This document shows, piece after piece, positions 41,741 through 54,595 of a DNA stretch of 64,000 nt. Source of the DNA: Asterella californica (lineage: Eukaryota; Streptophyta; Marchantiopsida; Marchantiales; Aytoniaceae); contig JAYKYS010000007.1 of the NCBI GenBank assembly GCA_036924285.1, positions 12,710,001 to 12,774,000 on the forward strand, written 5' to 3'. Position 1 is the stretch's first letter. The number at the start of each line of letters is the position of its first letter. The translations under genes were made by a program, and so were the position numbers. The notes beneath the pieces were generated by a model. The model worked only from the letters and a program-made list of their open reading frames with translations, did no database searches and had not been told where the DNA came from.

Positions 41741-44219
41741 CTGATCTCCTAAGTACCTTGTCTTCTGCGCTTTCCCCTTGGGAAAGAGATGCAGAAACAA
41801 CTTCGTCAGAAGTCGCTTCTTCGGCTCCCGGTAAGATTCTATCTTCCAACCGTTCTTCCCCTGCCTGTCTTCCATAAAAAGGCACGTGGTGCTCCCAGGC
41901 ACATGCCACGAACTCACGATTCTAGATCTTCTTCTCGTACCAATATCCTCGGTTCTCGGATTCAGGCCTGTGAAAAACCCTGCGCCACCAGTCTTCAGTC
42001 CAGGAAGACAGTTTTCCTCGAGCTACTCCTGCCTTCGCAAGTACACGGTTACGCGATGGCAACGCTGCCCACACCTCCTCCAGAAGTTCTTGATCTGCGA
42101 GGTTCCAATCCCACAGGAAGAAGTCGAGACCCAACTCCTTGAGGAAAGGAGTGGCCTCAGCCAATTCTGCCGCTGGTAACACCAAGCCTCGCGGATGCAT
42201 CGTCATGCTGGAAGATCTGTTGCACTAAGCCACAAGCACTTACTATGAGCTGAAGGTTCAGTCCTTCCCAAGTGCCCACAGTCTAGCTTCTACTTCTCAG
42301 AAGACGAAACTAGTCTTCCAGAAGACAGCTACTCCGTCTTCCGGGATTCTAACCGTACTTCCTAGATAGCTCTCGTCTTCCGAGCTATACCTAAACAATC
42401 CTATCTAAGCAAGGCCTCGCATGGATTACCAAGAAGACAACCCACCTTGCATTACATCCTACTTCCTATCAGAAGATACAAGATTTGCGAAACATAAAGT
42501 GCATGACAAGTTCAGAAGTCGGTTGCGGGCTCCTGCGGTGACAGTGGTCTCTGGGAAGACACTCGGGACAGCTTCCGATTCAATGTCTTTCTCGGAAGAC
42601 TTCCCGAAGTCAGACTTTCCTTCACTGGTCTCACATGTCTTCGTCTTCCTACGCGTAATCTATCCTCACAACATACTCAAGACAATTGCACTCTATTCTT
42701 CTGACTTCTCACCTCTCATACGCACTCAGAAGAACCTTGTTGCTCAGTAGGAAGACATGACCCTCGACCATTCTCTCCAGATTCTGCCAGCAAGTATTCT
42801 CACGACTCTCTTCTAAGTTCAGGAAGAAGAAGGAATGGCTGCTATGGGTCGAACAGAAGAGACCCGAATGGACCCTCACGTCTTCTCGCTCATTTTGTCA
42901 GCCTTTCAGTCTTCTAGTCTCTCTAGGAAGATGTGGAGTTGAGAAGCCTGGAAGACCGAGAGGCACAGGCCTAGTTCCCGACTTCCAACTTCTCGAAAGA
43001 ACAAAACAACTCACCACACCACTCAGGATTCGTACCAAGCATCTCTTAACACAAAGCAACACAAATCCACTCTTGATACGAATTGTGTTCAGTCGACTTC
43101 CGAAGACAGTCTTCTGAAGACAGTCAAGTTTAAGAAGCGTCTTCCGAAGATGTTCCCATCTTCCGAATCGTCTTCTGTTCCAAGTTTCGGGGGTAGAGAG
43201 GTAGTAGGGTAGGGAAATTGGTAGTTGGGATCTCCAATTTGAGGGCTAGGAGTAGGGAAGCTCGAATTGAGCTCGGGAAGAAGCAAGGAGTTGTCTGACA
43301 TAAATTGGGCAGCGCTTCCGCATCCAATGTCTCAATAGAAAGAATGGGGGATGGGATAATCGATCATGCTGCCTGCACACAACCAAGGAAGCGCGGGGAA
43401 TACCAGACAAAGACGAGAAGAAGTGGGAAGGGGAAAGAATGTGGGGAAGAACCTCTACAGTCTTCTTCTGCTCCTCGAGTTGCCTTCGACCTCCGCGCGC
43501 TTCTGGCTCTTGTCCTAGCTCCAATGCGACTCCTCTCGACTGCGCTTGCTGTCAATTTCTGGCCACGCCTCGATTCTACCTTCGATTCTACTCGCTACTC
43601 CCCAATGTCAGCTTCTCGAGAGCTCACAGAAACGCTTTCGCTTTCTGCCTTTTGTGCTTCAGCAATTCGGTCTCGCCCTTCGCCTAGCTGCCAACTGGTT
43701 CTCTCCTACCTCGATGTCCTCACTCGATTCCTCTCTCAAAGCTTTCTTGCGAAGCTCACTCTCTCAATCGATCTTCTCAAGCGCGCTGTGCTGCGGGAAG
43801 TTGGAATGCGCCTAATGTGCTGCCTTACGCATCTTTCCCGCAGATTAGGGGTTTTCGACCTTAGGTGTCTTCCCCGACCTACCTACCTATTCGGTGCGAC
43901 CCAGTAGGTACACCTACTGTTTTACCCGAAAACTCGTGGTTAGGCCTTCGCGGTCCCCTGTCTTCCGGAAGACAGGTGTCTTCCGTCGTCTTCTCATCTT
44001 CCGCCGTCTTCCCGTCTTCTGAAGACGCAACTGAGAAGACGCTCTTCCGAAGACGGTCATCTTCCGAAGAAGTCCACTTCTTGTTAAAAAGCTCATAAGG
44101 TCATCTTCATGTTAAGGAAGACGTAACCTTAAGTAACAACGCTTCTTCAGTTATACAAACAAGTTATTATTCTTAAAAAATTCAAAAATTCGTGCATCTT
44201 GTAATTTGTGGGCACCACA
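41741..44219 (-). mobile_element. GAAGAC-rich family-G retroelement piece (right)
   Basis: On the minus strand it starts TGTGGTGCCCACAAATT at 44219, cutting the C1 RNase H tail. A possible LTR runs to 43086 (ending CGACTGAACA), followed by CAATTCGTATCAAGAG, a weak iMet-like primer site; about 1134 bp. The rest to 41741 would be leader. About 35 GAAGAC/GTCTTC words occur, near 30 times chance. I recognise no coding domain; the 200-codon plus-strand frame at 43305-43907 is probably fortuitous. The LTR boundaries are tentative. Confidence 0.45.
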
Positions 44220-44409
44220 ACATGCCACCTTAGCACTATCTCCTCATCAACCTCGTCATGCCATCGAGCCCTAGTCTGATCCTGCTGACTCGTGCACGGG
44301 TTGCGACTCAACCCATCGGCATCTAGGTTTGCAACTCCAGGTCTATGTACTACCTCGAAGTCATACTCATGTAAGATTAGAGCTCATCGTGCAAGCTTCC
44401 CTGTAAGCT
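44220..44409 (-). pseudogene. C1 RNase H C-terminal tail
   Basis: After the A4 insertion the minus strand continues QLTGKLARWALILHEY-like (TGA for Trp) and HRPGVANLDADGLSR, the usual end of gypsy RNase H. It runs into the TGTGGTGCCC terminus of family G. It joins 53130 upstream through GATC. Confidence 0.85.
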
Positions 44410-44413
44410 GATC

Positions 44414-45326
44414 TGTAACGACCTATGTTACATACAGAAAGTTTGTCTATTAGTAAGATGTTTAGTTATAACTAAGTGTTGAGAATGTTTATTTGTTGCC
44501 AAAGTACTTTAAGGAGATATCAAGTTAGTCATGACTAGCTAAAAGTTAGTTATGGTTAAACTTAGCTGTACTTTTGACAAAATTCAGATATTTTCTAAAG
44601 AGTGAGCACTACTATCTTGTCATCTTGTCTAAAAGGTAGAAAGGAGGTGGAAAGTATCCCTTATCTCCTTTTTGACTTGATATTAGTGGTTGGATTAAAG
44701 TTGTGGACTTTGTGGGCATTAAAAACAAGAAGAGATTCCACATGTTTCCTTTTTAGTGGGTCCTAGTGTAGAGAGGGGTGGAAATTCGAGATTCCTTGAG
44801 AATATTCCAGAATCCTTCTAGAAGTTGTTGACTTTGAAGGAATAAGCCCATGTGAAAAGGTAAGAAGCCCATGTGATTAATGCTTTTACCTTAAGTAATA
44901 TCTTAGTAAAACTCGATAAAAGTAATTACGACTGAGTTACCGGAGGGTACCAAAGTAAAAACCTAGAATGTATAAATAGAGGAGTAGAGAAGAGCTCCTC
45001 ATCCTTGTTTTCACATCGTCGTAATGACAACTTGAGTAATATAGAGAGTGTGAGATATGTTTAACATGTGAGAACTTGAGAGACGTCGTTAGAATGGAGG
45101 ATTTTAGTTGATGAGTTTATGGAGATTTTTAGTTGATAAGTTTGTGGGTGTATGAATGAGTGAACTTAGCATTTTCCTTTCAAGTTCATGGTGTGCTTCC
45201 ATCAAAGCCATCAGAGGTGACCCCTGAGTGAGAGACAGGCCCGACATGTTGCAGATTCGTGGATGACGATCGTGGAGGTTGAGAGATGGGGGGGTAGTTG
45301 ATCGATAGGACCGCGGAGGGTTTACA
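44414..45326 (+). repeat. A4 5' LTR
   Basis: TGTAACGACC to GGGTTTACA, with TATAAATA at 44971-44978. Confidence 0.93.
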
Positions 45327-45330
45327 TTTT

Positions 45331-45348
45331 TGGTTCCATTGCCGGTAC
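45331..45348 (+). promoter_or_regulatory. A4 primer binding site, two mismatches
   Basis: TGGTTCCATTGCCGGTAC, compared with TGGTTCCGTTGCCGGGAC in A2 and A3. Confidence 0.7.
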
Positions 45349-45371
45349 CTCACTTGAAGGGATCATTGAAA

Positions 45372-45542
45372 ATGTTTAGAGTTCAGTTCTATATTAGACA
45401 AAAAGAGATTATGAGAGAACACATGGAGAGAACGTTGGGAGGAGAGAGAGCTAACGCGATGTTAGCAACATTAGAACCTTTCGTGTATCTCGTAGTGATA
45501 TATGACGCGTTCGAAGTCATTCTTTACATCTTGTTCACTTAG
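45372..45542 (+). CDS. A4 leader ORF0 (56 residues)
   Basis: Still open and nearly identical to A2 and A3 (one Pro to Leu), although the polyprotein behind it is destroyed. An upstream in-frame Met adds 14 codons from 45330. Function unknown. Confidence 0.35.
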   Translation: MFRVQFYIRQKEIMREHMERTLGGERANAMLATLEPFVYLVVIYDAFEVILYILFT

Positions 45543-46213
45543 AAAGGGTTTGAGGAGAGTTGAAAGAGGGTGCAACAAGAGTTGTAGAGAAAGGAGGAGA
45601 GAAAAGTTATTAGAGGAGAGAAATTTGTGAGTTTAGAAATTCTGCTCTCTGGAAAATTTGTACAGTCGCTGTCAAATTTTCTGTGAATTTTATTTTCCTG
45701 AGAAACTTTCCAGTGTTTTAGATTGGCTAATAACCTATCTAGGACAAAAGAAATCATAGGAAAAGGTGGTCTAGAGAAGGAGCAATGAGTTTTCAAAGTT
45801 GAGGGGGTTTATTCGTGAGAGTTGAGGAATTCTGTTCTCTGGAAAAAGTTTACAGTCAGTGTCAGATTTTTTGTGAATTTGTTTTTCCTGAGAAACTTTT
45901 AAGTGTTTTAGAGTGGTTGATAAGCTATCCAAGACAAAAGAAATCATGAGAAGATGAGGTCTGAAGAGGGAGAAAGAATTTTTCAAAGTGGAGGGGGTTG
46001 ACAACCATGAGGGAAGTGAAAATATACAAATTTCAGTTCTCTGAAAATTTGTATAGTCATCACCATCTCTTCTGATTAGGGAAGTTTCTGTTGAAACTTC
46101 ATGATTTAGTAGCTTGGAGGTTGAGCTAATGGAGACCACAAAAATCTTGGAGAGATCTCTTACCAACTAAGAGATATACGTTTCGGCATACAAGGAGGTC
46201 TTGACGATACGTC

Positions 46214-46531
46214 ATGAGGAATCCAATTCGAATGCCAAGGTTGAAGAAGAGACGTTTGGGAGTTAAAACGGAGACGGAATGGCCAACGTTAAGTATAGAG
46301 GCGTTGCGATCAAGCATCTATTGCAGTTGGGGTGCCATTTTTGCTTTATATAAAGAAGCTTCTGCGAGTATCGACGCAGATGTGAAGAAAGTTGAGTTCA
46401 AAGTATCATTCACTATGGAGGCCACGAATGCTCCTGGCGAAGTAGAGTGTGATCCTTACAAAAGTGACTTTAAGATGTCTGCTAGGATCAGTACAGACGA
46501 TGGTCATGAGAATATTATCATAGACTCTTAA
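46214..46531 (+). CDS. A4 leader ORF1, divergent version (105 residues)
   Basis: The start and length match A2 and A3, but about 33 of 105 residues differ. The core TNAPGEVE, YKS and KKVEFK blocks are kept. The surrounding leader is only a few percent different, so divergence is concentrated here. The frame is open although the rest of the element is dead. Confidence 0.6.
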   Translation: MRNPIRMPRLKKRRLGVKTETEWPTLSIEALRSSIYCSWGAIFALYKEASASIDADVKKVEFKVSFTMEATNAPGEVECDPYKSDFKMSARISTDDGHENIIIDS

Positions 46532-46670
46532 TTTTAGATTGGATTTTAATTCGTGTATAGCATGTATAATACACGATTTTCTGTATAAAGCTCGAAAGAG
46601 TTAAGAAAGTGATGTAGAGTTATTTTCTTTAAAGATATTTTGTCCACTTAATGGTTGAAAAGGTGCAACA

Positions 46671-47127
46671 TGAGTGGAAGTTCAAAAGATTGGAAAGTTA
46701 GACTTAGAAATTTTCCTCAAGATTTAGATGTCATAGTAAGCGTCGGAGAGAACTCGAAAGAGATTATCGTTGAGTTTGAGAACCCTAGTCTCCGAGGAGA
46801 AGAGTAGAAACCGACTTGTGGTGTTATTTCTGTAGAGGGTTGGGACATAAAGTAGTGAATTGTCCAACTAGAATCAGAACCGAGAGAGCTAAAGGGAAGC
46901 ATGAGTTTACTGATTTAAGTCTTCGAGTGAATCCATCGTCACCAACGTCAATTCATCTTCTAGGAGAAGATCCTTGTCCAAGTTGTGGAGTGGGTGATCT
47001 ATCAAGAAGACACAACTACGTCGATGTGGCCGCCCTACTTACGTCAGTAGTCGAGAAGTTGGACGAGACTCAAAGAGCATGGACGGAGAAGTTGTTGACT
47101 TCAAAAGAGGACTCGGCTGAGTTGTGA
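46671..47127 (+). pseudogene. A4 leader ORF2 (zinc-knuckle), frameshifted
   Basis: The N-terminus from 46671 matches A2, but a 19-bp deletion near 46790 breaks the frame. The CCHC part (46816-47127) remains open in the original downstream frame. Confidence 0.8.
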
Positions 47128-47340
47128 TGGAGATCGTCATTCGGATGGTGTAGAAAACGGTGATGCGACTCAGGCTCATGATTACCTTGGGAGAAGAGAT
47201 GGCACAAGAGGTGTTGTTACAACCATTTCCTTTCATTTTACCTATGGTAGATTATTCGCGAATGGAATTGGTGATGTTCTTACTCTTTTAGCGAGTAGTT
47301 ATTGCACAAAAATTAGAAGAGTAGAAAGAATAGTTACAAG

Positions 47341-50300
47341 ATGGGGAAGTTACCAGTGTTTCATGGGAAGGACAATGAAGATGTAGAACCAACAACGTGA
47401 GAAGGAAGGAAGAATGGGTGTTGTTACTGCCAGAGTTTTTAGAAGATTTTGCTCTTACATGGTATGAAGACCGAGTGAAGAGCCAGACACCTGGTGCAGT
47501 TGAAGACACATGGGAGACGTTGAGTAATGCACTCATCGAAGAATTTCTTCCAGAAGAGAGTTATGAGAAGCTCATGGTGGAGCTTACTCATTTGAAGCAA
47601 CGTGACGACGAGAAAGTTCGACAATATGCCGAAAGGGTGAATAAGTTGGAGCAACGGTTTCGGACGGTCCTACGGAAGAGTGGAGACAATGTGGAGCTAA
47701 CGATCGTGGGGATAGGAGCAGTGCTGACCAAGAACTTGGTGGGAGGGTTGAGACCTTCAATTCAAACCCAAGTGAGGTACGAGAAGCCAGCAACCAAAGC
47801 GGAGGCCATCAAGATTGCGACAAATATGGAAGAGAGTTTGGACGAAGGAGATATCATCCAACCTCATCATGCTGCTCTGGTGTCGATGTCGACTCCTGGT
47901 GTAGTCACAACGATCGCACCTGCACCATCACAATTGGTGATTGCTTCAACATCAGCTCCTACTCCAACAGTGGTGCCAAGACCGTTTGTCCCAACAACGA
48001 TGTCTACTGTCACCTCTGATTTCCATGCCGAGCTGAAGAGCATCACCGATACTCTTACAGATCTCAAGATAAACGTGGTGCAGTTACGAGAATAGAGGAA
48101 CAAAGGTGGAGGAGGAGGTCAAAGAGGTTACGACAACAATCCCAACCGAGGAAATCAAGGTAACTTTGGAGACAACCAAGGTAACTTTGGAGGAATCACT
48201 TGTTGGACGTGTGGAGGTTCTCATTTCCAGCGAAATTGTCCTAACAACGGAGCAAGAAGTGCCGTAGCTGTCAGAATGAATGTGGGTGGAGGAAATCCAT
48301 CACAAGGACGAGACAAGGGAGTGGCTACTATCGATGTAGTACGAGATCTCATCTACGAGAAAGGAGAGAGTTCAAACTCTTCTCATGCACCGGTGGAGCT
48401 TTTAGCTCAAGAAAGGAAAAGAACTCGATTTTCTGATGAACCAGTTTTCATGGAGGAGTCAACAAATAGAAGTACTCGTTCGAGTAATATTTCGAGTACA
48501 CCAAGGGAGCCAAGAAGGAAGCTGAGGATGGCGGATTTCACCATTTCATCTTCCCAAGCGAGATATGATGTAGTTGAAGATGTGGGTGCTCAGAAAGCCA
48601 ACATCACTGTTGGACAACTGATCGCACTTAATCCCAGCTTACGAAGGGAGCTCAGAGGAGGACTGAGTTCTAAGAGAAGCAAGAAGAAGAAACCCAAGAG
48701 CAAGACATCAAAGTCTGTGGGAGTTGGTGTGGTGGATGTGCATGCTTCAGAGGTATGCACTAGGGCTTCAAAGATTGAAGTCCGGTTGAATGGTCACTAC
48801 GTCTCTAACGTATTGGTGGATGGAGGGTCGACTGTAAACGCCATATCGGAGAGGTTGATGAAGAAGTTGGGGATGGAACCAACTCGCTCGGCTAGCATTG
48901 TCGTGGGGATGGCTAACAAGCAACGGGTAAGACCTCTTGGTGTGTTAGAGAAGGTGGTCGTGTCTATGATGGAAGTTCAAACATTGATGTCCTTTCAAGT
49001 GTTAAAGGACTCTAGTTATGATTTGCTCCTGGGTAGGCCTTGGTTGAGAATTGTGCGCACCACTGATAGGTGGCACAAGGGATACTTACGGATTGGGCCT
49101 AGAGATCATAGAGTGATAGTACCTCTCTCAGGTGTTGGAGTTGTGACTTCTGACTCTGATAGACCCACTAGTGACTACTGGGAATCTGATACGGAGGATG
49201 CTCAAAGTGTCTCAGAAGTAGATACCGGAGATTCTTATGATCAAGAATCCTCGTCTGAGGACGAAGGATTTGATCGAGATGAATCATTACATCAGCTTAG
49301 TGCTATTGACTTGTTGCCTCGACCAGCAGTGGAGAAAGATCTTGACAAAGAAGAGTTGAGTGAGGCAGAGATTGTGAGAAGACTCTCTACCTTGAAGTTT
49401 GGTATCAATGTCACTCAAGAGGAGAAAAGTAGATTCTTAGATATATTTCGAAAATATATCCATGTGTTTGCTTTCAGCTACAAGGATTTGAAAGAGGTGA
49501 CTCTCGAGACTCATCGAATCGAATTGGAGGAGAACGCAAAACCAGTTCGACAGAAGCAGAGAAGGGTCAATCCTACAACAGCAATGATGGTCAAGGAGGA
49601 GATAGACAAGTTGAAGGAGGCGAGTTTCATCTATGAGGTGGAGAACTCATAATGGGTTTCACCCATTGTGATTGTCAAGAAGAAGAATGGTAAGCTGCGA
49701 GTGTGCATAGACTATAAGAAATTGAATGCAGTTACCAAGAAGGATTATTATCCTCTACCATTTATAGATGAGATTTTGGAAGAATTGCTGGTCATGAGTG
49801 GTACAGCTTTGGTGATGATTATAGTGGATATAACCAGATCAAGATAGCACAGGAGTACCAGCAGTTGACTACTTTCACTACTCCTTGGGAAACATTTGCA
49901 TTTCGAGTGATGCCATTCGGATTGTGTAATGCTCCAGCCACGTTTTAGAGGTTCATGAACAAGGTGTTTGAACCATTCATAGGGAAGTTTGTTCGTGATT
50001 TCATTGACGATTTCTGTGTGTACGGAAGAAAAGAGAACCACTTTGATCATGTGATCAAAGTTTTGCAGCGGTTGGAGCAAGCCAACGCTTCTCTAAATCC
50101 AGAGAAGTGCATCTTTGGCTGCGAAGAAGGTCTGCTGTTAAGGCACATCATTTCCAAGAATGGGATTGCGGTAGATCCTGAGAAGGTGAAGAAGATTGTG
50201 GATCTTCCATTTCCGATCAACTTGACAAAGTTGAGGCAGTTTCTTGGCATGGTTGGATATTATCGTAGGTTTATCTTTTCCTTCTCAAACAAAGCAATAG

Positions 50301-52192
50301 CTTTGACTATGTACATGAAGAAGGGAGTTGATTTTGACTTGATAGTGCATGATCAGAAGGCAAAGGAAGCATTTGAGGAGCTGAAAAAGGCATTGGTGAT
50401 AGCTCCTATACTTGCAAAACCTGAGTGGAGTAAAGCATTTATTCTGTATACGGATGCCTCCGATGTAGCTATCGGGTGTACATTAAGTCAGTTAGATGGA
50501 GATGGGCATGATCATCCTATAGCTTATGCTAGTAGGCAGATGGTGCCAGCGGAGAAGAATTACTCCGTGACTGAACGAGAAGGATTAGCAGTGATCTTCG
50601 GATTGAAGAAATTTCGACACTACTTGCTAGGAGGAAAATTTTCCATAGTCACAGATCACACGGCTTTAAAGTATATCCTTAATAAGCCTAATGCCGAAGG
50701 TCGTATTGCTCGTTGAAAAATCCTTCTAACAGAATACGACTACGTGATTGAAGATAGACCAAGGAAAAAGCATGCAAATGCTGATCTGATGTCGAGGGCT
50801 TATGATGATGAGGGAGAAGAACCGTTTGATGATTCATTTCCAGACGAGCATCTGATGACCATCACAAGCATTGAGGAGATACCGGACAAGTACAATGAAA
50901 TCTGGAGTTTCCTTGCAGATGGCTCTTTTCCAGAAGGTATGCATACCCGAGAACGTAACGCGTTGATCAAGAGATGCAAACCTTACATCATGGTGGAGGG
51001 AATTCTATTTCATCAAGGAGAAGATGGCTTATTAAGGTGAGCAGTTGATCAGAAGGAGGCGTTCAAGCTGATGCACGAGTTTCATGATGGCACTGTTTGC
51101 GGAGGTCACTTTGTTGGTAAGATAACAGCTTTCAAGATTTTGGATGCGAGTTATCACTGGAGAGAGATTTTCAAGGAATGTTTAGACTATTGCAAAACTT
51201 GCGACGTATGTCAAACATTTGCTCTGAAGTCTACTAGAACACCTCCGTTAAGATCAATTCCAATATTAGGACCATTTGAGAAGTGGGGTATTGACTTTGT
51301 AGGTCCTCTTAATAAGACACATCGAGACAATAGATACATTGTAGTCGCCACTGACTATTGTACCAAGTGGGTAGAGGCTAGACCTTTGAGAGAGACCAAT
51401 GAAACAGAAGTCGATAGATTCCTATGGAAAAGGATCATCACAAGATTTGGATGTCCGTTAGAGTTGGTCTCGGATAGAGGAGGAGAGTTTGTAAGGAGCA
51501 TGACTACTGCTATGCTACAACACTTTTCTATCAAGCCACGAGTAACGACCTCATACAAACCAAATGCTAATGGTCTTGCGGAGAAGACCAATCTTACACT
51601 TTGTATGATGCTCGCCAAAGATGCTGATGTTGAGACTGCGAAACATACTTGGGATAAGAGACTACATGTCATCTTATGGGAGTACCGAACGACAACAAAG
51701 ACTTCTATTGGGTACTCTTCATTTCGACTGGTTTATGGAGTGGAGTCCAAGTTGCCGATCCAATTCGAATTGGATACTTTTCAAACTATTCAACGAAAGT
51801 TGAAGAGGTCGAGGAGAGAAGACGTGATCAGATCAAGAATATAGCAACTCATGGAGTTGGAAGAGACTTGAGCGATAGCAATGATCCGGATGGAACGAGC
51901 TCAGGCGTATCAAAAGAAGAGTTACGACAAACGGTTGGGCAAGAGGGAGGTAAAACCTTTTCAAGTCGGAGATTGGGTAATGTTGTATGATGCTATCAGA
52001 TTCAAGAGGGCTAGGAAGAAATTTCTTCCTAGATATTTTGGTCCTTTTGTTGTAGATAAGGTGTGGAGCAACTTCACATATGACCTTCAGGAGTTGGGAG
52101 GAAGGAGATTCGATTGGGTCAACCATGACAAGTTGAAGTTGTTTCATCGACGAAAGTTCTCTCTTCACTCTGAGGACGGAGCGAAAATTTAG
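47341..52192 (+). pseudogene. A4 polyprotein remnant
   Basis: Same start as A2 and A3. Lesions: a 34-bp deletion after codon 16 (47390), TAG 48093 (Trp), TAA 49650, a 1-bp deletion near 49783, TAG near 49946 (Gln), TGA 50714 (Trp), TGA 51038 and TAG 51842. RT Phe-Ile-Asp-Asp, RNase H and the integrase core residues are still readable. Most single-base stops are C-to-T or G-to-A changes. Confidence 0.92.
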
Positions 52193-52205
52193 TCCGGGGG
52201 TAAAA

Positions 52206-53125
52206 TGTAACGACCTATGGTACATATAGGAAGTTTGTCTATTAGTAAGATGTTTAGTTATAACTAAGTGTTGAGAATGTTTATTTGCTGCCAAAGTATT
52301 TTAAGGAGATATCAAGTTAGTCATGACTAGCTAAAAGTTAGTTATGGTTAAACTTAGCTGTACTTTTGGCAGAATTCAGATATTTCCTAAAGAGTGAGCA
52401 CTACTATCTTGTCATCTTGTCTAAAAGGTAGAAAGGAGGTGGAAAGTATCCCTTATCTCCTTTTTGACTTGATATTAGTGGTTGGATTAAAGTTGTGGAC
52501 TTTGTGGGCATTAAAAACAAGAAGAGATTCCACATGTTTCCTTTTTAGTGGATCCTAGTGTAGAGAGGGGTGGAAATTCGAGATTCCTTGAGAATATTCT
52601 AGAATCCTTCTAGAAGTTGTTGACTTTGAAGGAATAAGCCCATGTGAAAAGGTAAGAAGCCCATGTGATTAATGCTTTTACCTTAAGTAATATCTTAGTA
52701 AAACTCGATAAAAGTAATTACGACTGAGTTACCGGAGGGTACCAAAGTAAAAACCTAGAATGTATAAATAGAGGAGTAGAGAAGAGCTCCTCATCCTTGT
52801 TTTCACATCGTCGTAATGACAACTTGAGTAATATAGAGAGTGTGAGATATGTTTAGCATGTGAGAACTTGAGAGACGTCGTTAGAATGGAGGATTTTAGT
52901 TGATGAGTTTATGGAGATTTTTAGTTGATAAGTTTGTGGGTGTATGAATGAGTGAACTTAGCATTTTCCTTTCAAGTTCATGGTGTGCTTCCATCAAAGC
53001 CATCAGAGGTGACCCCTGAGTGAGAGACAAGTCCGACATGTTGCAGATTCGTGGATGACGATCGTGGAGGTTGAGAGATCGGGGAGGGGGGGGTAGTTGA
53101 TCGATAGGACCGCGGAGGGTTTATA
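52206..53125 (+). repeat. A4 3' LTR
   Basis: 920 bp, with a longer G-run near its end (GGGGAGGGGGGGG) than the 5' LTR. Confidence 0.93.
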
Positions 53126-53129
53126 GATC

Positions 53130-54341
53130 GGACTCCATCAACCACTTGAGCGGCTGGTGATCAGTGATGAGAGTAAAAAGGTTCCCAAACAAATAACATC
53201 AAAAGTGTGCAACAGCCCACACTGCCGTCAAACACTCTCTCTCATACGAACTATACCTCGCCTCCGCTGAATTGTTGGAGCGACTGACATACGTCACCAC
53301 GAACTCCTTTTTCTCATCATCATGCTGAGTCAGCACTGCTCCAAGTCCCAACATACTCCAATCGGTGTGCAGTTGGAAAGGACGTCCCCTAACAGGTCTC
53401 CTCAAGATGGGAGCAGATGTCAACCTATCCTTGAGCTCTACTAAAGCTCGCTCCTGCTCATCTTCCCACTGCCACTCCTGGTCCACCTTCATCAGCTTGG
53501 TCAACGGCTCGCAATTGCACTAAACCTCTTCACGTATCGACGATAGAAGTTCGTCAAACCAACCAACTCGACTCACATATGTGGGACGTGAGATACGTGC
53601 AATAGCCTCAACCTTTGTCTGTTGAACACCCAACCCACCTGGATAGATGGTGTGGCCCAGATACTCTACCAACTCCTGGAAGAATTTACACTTCCCAGGG
53701 TGTAACTTCAACCCATGAGCTCTCAATCGCTCGAACACATCCCGTAAGTGTCTCTCGTGCTCCTCCACTGGAGCACTATAGACTAAGATGTCGTCAATAT
53801 AACATTTGACAAAATCCAATCTTGCTAGGATTCTGTCCATCACCCTTTGGAACTCAGCAGGGGCGTTCTTCAATCCAAATGATAAGAACCACCACTGATA
53901 CAAACAATCCTTGCCGTGAGAGTCAATTCCTCAGAATGTTGTCTTGGACTTATCTTCTTCTCTCACTGGCAACTGATGATACCCTGCTCGAAGATCCAAA
54001 GTATTGAAGACCTTCACATGCCCCACTACATCAAAGATCTCCTCAGGTGTCGGCATGGAATACTTATCGGACTTCGTCTACCGATTGATAGGACGGTAGT
54101 CTCCACACATCCGTCTATCCGTGTAGTTGCCATACATATCCTTCTTGGCTGACATAATTGTGACAGATGCATACTCTCCATGCGACATCTCCACCAACCC
54201 AACCTCCAACAAGTCTTGAGTCCTACTTTGGATCAAGGCTCTCTTCATTTCACTGTACCTGTAAGGACGTCGAAAGATTGGCGTGTCATTAGCCAAGTCG
54301 ATCCGTATACCAGGTCCCTTCAAGTTACCCAAATCCTTCAT
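53130..54341 (-). pseudogene. C1 reverse transcriptase and RNase H N-terminal part
   Basis: RT N-terminus at 54078-54341 (IFRRPYRYSEMKR, MCGDYRPINR), then palm and active site YIDDILVYS in 53520-53903 with FGLKNAPAEFQRVMDRIL before it. RNase H starts at 53199-53504 with LHTDWSMLGLGAVL, and ERECLTAVWAVAHF and ITDHQPLKWL follow toward 53130. Stops separate these pieces. The canonical YIDD contrasts with FLDD in B1 and FIDD in family A. Confidence 0.85.
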
Positions 54342-54589
54342 ACTGAAGGTAAAACAATTCCGGTAGCTCTTAAGGAATCTTTGAACTCTTCGTCTCTCCT
54401 CTCTTATAAGCTTGGGTCCAATCTCTAGCTCCTAGGTATCCTCTGTTACCATGTTAGAGGTAGAATACGTAGTCGTTGACTGCTATCTTGCAGCCTCTGG
54501 AGCAGTTTCCTTCTGCTCACCACCAACAACCTCCACCGCTACTGTGCAAAAAACTTCTACAATTCTAGCTGCAAGCTCCACACTCTCTC
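54342..54589 (-). pseudogene. C1 linker between methyltransferase and RT
   Basis: Minus-strand sequence with pieces resembling the usual segment before RT (a LKSYRNCFTFSMKDLG-like stretch leading to 54341). Interrupted by stops. Confidence 0.5.
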
Positions 54590-54595
54590 CTACGA

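Larger units (their letters stand above)
44414..53125 (+). mobile_element. Family-A gypsy element A4 (older, heavily mutated)
   Basis: The LTRs (913 and 920 bp) differ at about 14 bases plus a G-run length change. GATC is duplicated at 44410-44413 and 53126-53129. The last LTR bases read TTTATA instead of TTTACA. The primer site has two mismatches. The polyprotein is broken by a 34-bp deletion, a 1-bp deletion and many stops. It was inserted into the RNase H of C1. Confidence 0.94.

Noticed and set aside
43305..43907. 200-codon plus-strand frame
   Set aside because: It lies in GAAGAC-rich DNA, overlaps long frames in other phases and shows no domain or conserved motif. It looks like a compositional artefact.
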